Part shown: in pieces, positions 14,039 through 16,880 of the stretch
Layout: the number at the start of each line of letters is the position of its first letter
Position numbering within the stretch: the stretch's first letter is position 1
DNA from: CBDHDN01 sp965261585
GTDB lineage: Bacteria > Pseudomonadota > Alphaproteobacteria > UBA6615
Length of the DNA stretch: 16,880 nucleotides
Reading direction: 5' to 3'
NCBI GenBank assembly: GCA_965261585.1
Contig: CBDHDN010000017.1
Span: 1 to 16,880, forward strand
Program-made: the position numbers and the translations under genes
Notes under the pieces: generated by a model
Database searches by the model: none
Told to the model about the DNA's origin: nothing
The model's input: only the letters and a program-made list of their open reading frames with translations

Positions 14039-14903
14039 TCAATCGTTCGCGACTGTCCGCGCTGCGGATCGTGCTGCGGCGCGATTTTCGCTGACATCGT
14101 CGTCGACCGTCATGAACGCCTGGTCGGCCGTGAAACCGCGATGACCATAGGCCCTGACCGCCGCGTCAGGACGGTGGTCAAGGGCGTGTAACCCGGATGC
14201 TGACTTGCCTTGTAAGGATCATTTCGCCTGGCGTTGTAACAGCAGATCAACGTCCAGCGTGGGTTGGGCGATCGGTTCTGGCCGGAACAATGCAGCAGGT
14301 TGCAATGGAAAAAAGCCGCGTCGCCCGGGCTCATTTCCAGATGAACGCGTTCGTGCCGCTGCAAGGCTGCCTCCACGTGCTCCGGATCGGCCTGCAGCTG
14401 GCCGGCCTCGACCCGATGCTCGAGCCGTCCCAGCAGATGCGAGCCCTCGATCACCTGGAGGCAGCCGTTCTCACGAGCCGCCTGGTCGACGGCGATGAAG
14501 CAGCTCGCCATCATCGGGTATAGACAACCGTTTTGGTACCAGTAGCCATAATCCTGATGCCAGACCCAGGCGCCGCCGACTTTCCGGCTCCTTCAGCATC
14601 AGCTTCGAGTGATAGTGGTAGACCTCGTCGCCGACCAGTCGCGTCACGGACTCGACGATTCGTTCGGACCGCGCGATCACTCCATAGATATTGTCGCCGG
14701 GATGATTCCATAACGTGATCTTGCTGAGGCCCCCCTTGCCGTCGGGCCAGCCCATCGCGTTGTCGGTGATCCGCAGATCACTCTTGACCGTACCGAACAG
14801 CAGGTCCGCCTCCACCCGGTCGAACATGCCCCTGGCGACGACATAGCCCGTCGCGGTGGTAGGCCCGGATCTGTTCGTCCCTCAGCGCCCTGTCGCTCGC
14901 CAT
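14039..14903 (-). pseudogene. Phytanoyl-CoA dioxygenase (PhyH) family protein, three frameshifts
   Basis: An Fe(II)/2-oxoglutarate oxygenase that would hydroxylate a small molecule. The iron site is visible as WHQDYGYW (His, Asp) and LLHCSGQNRS (distal His) with the Arg in NPRWTL binding 2-oxoglutarate. ATG 14903 follows GGGAGG and lies 1 base after the permease stop, so it is coupled to the transporter. Inferred indels are an extra base in the C run 14847-14849 (restores HRDGYVVARGMF), an extra base near 14584-14585 (restores KEPKVGGAWVWHQD), and a missing base near 14169-14170 (restores VPDAAVRAYGHRGF and carries the frame to TGA at 14039). Repaired length is about 287 residues, normal for the family. 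The neighbouring permeases suggest the substrate is what they import, or a derivative. Confidence 0.82.
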
Positions 14904-14904
14904 G

Positions 14905-15734
14905 TCAGCCTCCCTTGACCGTGCCGACGGTCAGGCCGCGGATCAGGCTTTTCTGGAAAATCCAAAGCAGGATGATCGGCGGCGCCGATGCCAGGCTGGC
15001 CGCCGCCGTGATGAAGCCCCACTGGATGCCCTTGTCCGTGATGAAGCTGGCAATGCCGACGGGCAGCGTCACGGCGTTTCGCCGGGTGAAGATGTTCGCC
15101 AGCAAGAACTCGTTCCACGCGAGAATAAAAACGAACACGCCGGTCGCCAACAGGCCGGCCCCCAACAGCGGCAGGATGATCCGCCAGATGACGGAGACCC
15201 TCGAACATCCGTCGATCAGCGCGCTTTCGTCTATTTCGCGCGGAATCTCATCGATGAACAATTTGAGCATCCAGACCGCAAAGGGCAGATTGATAATCAA
15301 ATAGAGGCCCGGCAGGACGACGAGTGTATCGACCAGCCGAAACTTGGCCGCGATGAGGAAGAGCGGGATGGCGCCGACGATCGGCGGGATCATGCGAATG
15401 CTGAGGAACCAGAACAGCAGATCCTTACCGCCGGTCTTGTAGCGCGACATGCTGTAGGCCGCCGGGAGCGCCAGAGTCATCGTCAGGATGACATTGGTAA
15501 TGGCGACGATTACCGAGTTTTTGGTCTGTTCGAGGAACGCCGTCTCAACGAGAACCTTCCGGTAATTCTCCAGATTTATCTCGAACAGCCACTTCGGCGG
15601 CTGGCGAAGGCGTCGACCTCGAACTTCAGCGAGGTGACGACCATCCAGTAGAACGGAAACATGAAGAACAGGAAGAACGCGGTAAGAATGACGTACCGCC
15701 CGACCAGTTCGGCGCGCGAGATCTTGGCGTACAT
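14905..15734 (-). pseudogene. Carbohydrate ABC transporter permease, MalG type (CUT1), one frameshift
   Basis: An inner-membrane permease of a binding-protein-dependent sugar importer. The N-terminus MYAKISRAELVGRYVILTAF carries the first membrane helix (ILTAFFLFFMFPFYWMVVTS). Later helices include the periplasmic-side IRMIPPIVGAIPLF, and the EAA loop EIPREIDESALIDGCSRVSVIW that docks on the ATPase. One base is missing near 15601-15604: repair reads VDAFAQPPKWLFEINLENYRKV and joins the two frames, giving 276 residues, the normal length. ATG 15734 overlaps the malF-like stop by one base (TGATG) and the stop is 1 base from the PhyH start, so the three form one operon. No ATPase or solute-binding protein is in the window. 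Substrate not determinable. Confidence 0.88.
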
Positions 15735-16051
15735 CACGCGACCCCGCGGCGCGCCATCAGGCGGATCAGCAGCATCGCGAGCCCGGTCGCGATAACGATC
15801 ATGATGACGGAAAGCGCGGCGGCGTAACCGAGCTGATTTTCGAAGAAACCCTTGCGCCAGATGTTGAGCGCCAGCACGTTCGTCGCGTCGCCCGGGCCGC
15901 CGCGCGTCAGGATGAAGACGACGTCGAACATCTTGAAGGCGTCGAGGACACGGAACAGAAGCACGACAGTGAACACCGGCATCAGCATCGGCACCGTCAG
16001 ATAGCGGATCCTTTGGGGGCTTACCCGGCCTACTTGACAGCGGTGGAGCAT
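15734..16051 (-). pseudogene. Carbohydrate ABC transporter permease, MalF type, C-terminal fragment
   Basis: This is the partner permease of the MalG-type protein. Visible parts are the C-terminal end of the EAA loop (PQRIRYLTVPMLMPV), a membrane helix (FTVVLLFRVLDAFKMFDVVF), the CUT1 signature ILTRGGPGDATNVLALNIW, and a last helix (LSVIMIVIATGLAMLLIRLM). Roughly 95 of an expected 290-310 residues remain. Family-like sequence stops at about 16015, inside the EAA loop. Further upstream the frame (MLHRCQVGRVS) is unrelated and the DNA looks less GC-rich, so the first two thirds were removed by a rearrangement. The stop overlaps the next start by one base. Confidence 0.85.
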
Positions 16052-16061
16052 CCGTCATGAT
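16034..16061 (+). promoter_or_regulatory. Possible sigma-70-type promoter
   Basis: TTGACA (16034-16039) and CATGAT (16056-16061) are separated by 16 bases, facing the hypothetical gene at 16068. A start about 7 bases after the -10 would put transcription at or after GTG 16068, which favours a later translation start such as ATG 16137. Weak evidence from sequence match only. Confidence 0.25.
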
Positions 16062-16067
16062 GGGCGG

Positions 16068-16856
16068 GTGCCTTTCGAAGTCCCCATCAGTTTGGTTGGT
16101 GTCTTTTCTCCGGCAGCGCGCGTCGGGTTGAGCGTAATGCCGCAAAGAATTCGCGCGTTTCAGTGGGTTGCCGATCTGGAATGCAGACTGAACGCTCAAC
16201 CGTTGCGGCAGCAATTCAACGCCATACGGGAAGAGGGGGACCGACATGGCCAATGGCTGGCCATAAGAGGGGCGGCTGCTCTACTTGACCGTCTCGATAT
16301 TCCTCATATTGGAACGGAAGCTGGCCCCGATGCATGGCGGGGCTTCCTTGCTCTTGTCATAGATGCCGCCGAAGACAAGGATATGAGACGAGCGAGGGCA
16401 GTGAAAGAGACGTTCATGCCCGAAAATCAATCCGGTGGCTTTAGCGCCCCTTCTGGGGGGACGTCACCGACGGGGCAGATTCAAGGGCCGACCGGGGTAA
16501 GCATCACTCCCCCGCAAGATCTGATTGCTGATGCACATCAGAACCCTGGAGCTGGCATCCATATTGCGAAACTTCTTGAGAAGGCAACGAATCGCTCCGA
16601 GGCAGATGAGTTATTGGATATTTTCGCGGATGCCGAGACCCAGAGAAACAAGGGAGCCGTTTACGCCGCGTATGCGGGCGCCTTGGTTCGTTTCGGCGAC
16701 TTGGTGAATGCAGGGGGAATGCTGATCTCGGCAGATCGCGCAGAGGGGCTGTCGAAAGAGGAACTGGACGCTTATATGGACCGTTTTCTCTACTCGAAAG
16801 AGGATGGGGGGACTGTCGAAGATTTTGTGGATCGACTGAAGGAAGAGGGGTCTTAG
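16068..16856 (+). CDS. Hypothetical protein, unrecognised (up to 262 aa)
   Basis: I do not recognise this protein. GTG 16068 is the first start in the frame; ATG 16137 (MPQRIRAFQWVADLECRLN) and ATG 16416 (MPENQSGGFSAPSGG) are alternatives, none with a strong ribosome-binding site. It reads as an N-terminal, probably helical part (about residues 24-115), a Gly/Ser/Thr/Pro-rich linker (about 118-148: GGFSAPSGGTSPTGQIQGP), and a C-terminal helical, acidic part (HIAKLLEKATNRSEADELLD, DAYMDRFLYSKEDGG). No signal peptide, membrane helix or catalytic motif is seen. The DNA is visibly less GC-rich than the permease operon it abuts, with wider codon use (AAA, GAA, TTT, ATA), which suggests acquired DNA. 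A tightly following ATG (16860) suggests an operon. Single-copy phage or mobile-island origin is possible but unproven. Confidence 0.6.
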   Translation: MPFEVPISLVGVFSPAARVGLSVMPQRIRAFQWVADLECRLNAQPLRQQFNAIREEGDRHGQWLAIRGAAALLDRLDIPHIGTEAGPDAWRGFLALVIDAAEDKDMRRARAVKETFMPENQSGGFSAPSGGTSPTGQIQGPTGVSITPPQDLIADAHQNPGAGIHIAKLLEKATNRSEADELLDIFADAETQRNKGAVYAAYAGALVRFGDLVNAGGMLISADRAEGLSKEELDAYMDRFLYSKEDGGTVEDFVDRLKEEGS

Positions 16857-16859
16857 CAA

Positions 16860-16880
16860 TGACCCGCGGCGTCCCTGTGC
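16860..16880 (+). CDS. Start of a further gene, cut by the window edge
   Basis: ATG 16860 lies 3 bases after the previous stop, with GAAGAGGGG about 10 bases upstream, and opens MTRGVPV. Only seven codons are visible, so nothing can be said about the product; the spacing suggests co-transcription with the hypothetical gene. Confidence 0.35.

Noticed and set aside
16008..16013. GGATCC at the malF break as a cloning or ligation scar
   Set aside because: The site falls within codons (AGG ATC CGC) that still fit the MalF QRIRY motif, and GGATCC also occurs elsewhere in intact genes, so it gives no evidence of an artificial junction.
16020..16058. Start of a minus-strand gene (MTDAPPLSSRPGKPPKDP) divergent from the hypothetical gene
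   Set aside because: Only about 18 codons exist before the frame enters malF out of frame; there is no ribosome-binding site and no recognisable family.

Overview
The window is GC-rich, densely coded bacterial DNA, most likely from an alphaproteobacterium. The evidence is the IS5/IS427- and IS1380-type insertion sequences, a CTAG-ended palindromic repeat of a kind I associate with alphaproteobacterial genomes, and the gene mix: GH42 and GH36 glycosidases, a PuuE-type allantoinase, a DUF849/BKACE enzyme, PhyH and CUT1 sugar permeases. The taxonomic call is inference; there is no rRNA or other marker gene.

Layout. 1-3312 (minus): a galactoside operon, GH36 alpha-galactosidase then GH42 beta-galactosidase, joined by a 1-base stop/start overlap. 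The alpha-galactosidase has lost its 5' end to an IS3-family element (about 3313-4731), and the missing codons are not on the far side. 4732-5028: a short relic region with a possible 38-residue membrane peptide. 5029-7759: a stack of mobile sequences with CTAG at every boundary: a roughly 100-bp MITE-like repeat, an IS5-family (IS427-group) element, an IS1380-family element and a 128-bp imperfect palindrome. 7756-9474 (minus): a short-chain dehydrogenase with one frameshift, then puuE-like allantoinase. 9653-11919 (plus): an M20-family hydrolase with unusual metal-site residues, a CTCTGTG-type palindrome and a frameshifted BKACE enzyme. 12113-13983 (plus): an outer-membrane beta-barrel gene cut at its 3' end, a transposase C-terminal remnant, and an amidohydrolase missing its N-terminal part and broken by several single-base indels. 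14039-16051 (minus): malF-like fragment, malG-like permease and PhyH dioxygenase, apparently one tightly coupled transport/oxidation operon with frameshifts. From about 16015 the composition becomes visibly less GC-rich, malF is cut off, and an unrecognised 262-codon plus-strand gene begins.

Together this looks like accessory catabolic DNA (galactosides, ureide/amide compounds, beta-keto acids, an ABC-imported carbohydrate) repeatedly remodelled by mobile elements. Frameshifts cluster at 8.4 kb and 11.8-15.6 kb, while the glycosidases, PuuE, the M20 gene and the IS transposases read cleanly. Because the shifts are pure indels, some of them compensating, with otherwise conserved protein sequence, assembly or sequencing error is at least as likely as gene decay. 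I found no CRISPR array, tRNA, rRNA or convincing new defence or signalling system. The least explained parts are the gene at 16068-16856 and the variant M20 enzyme.
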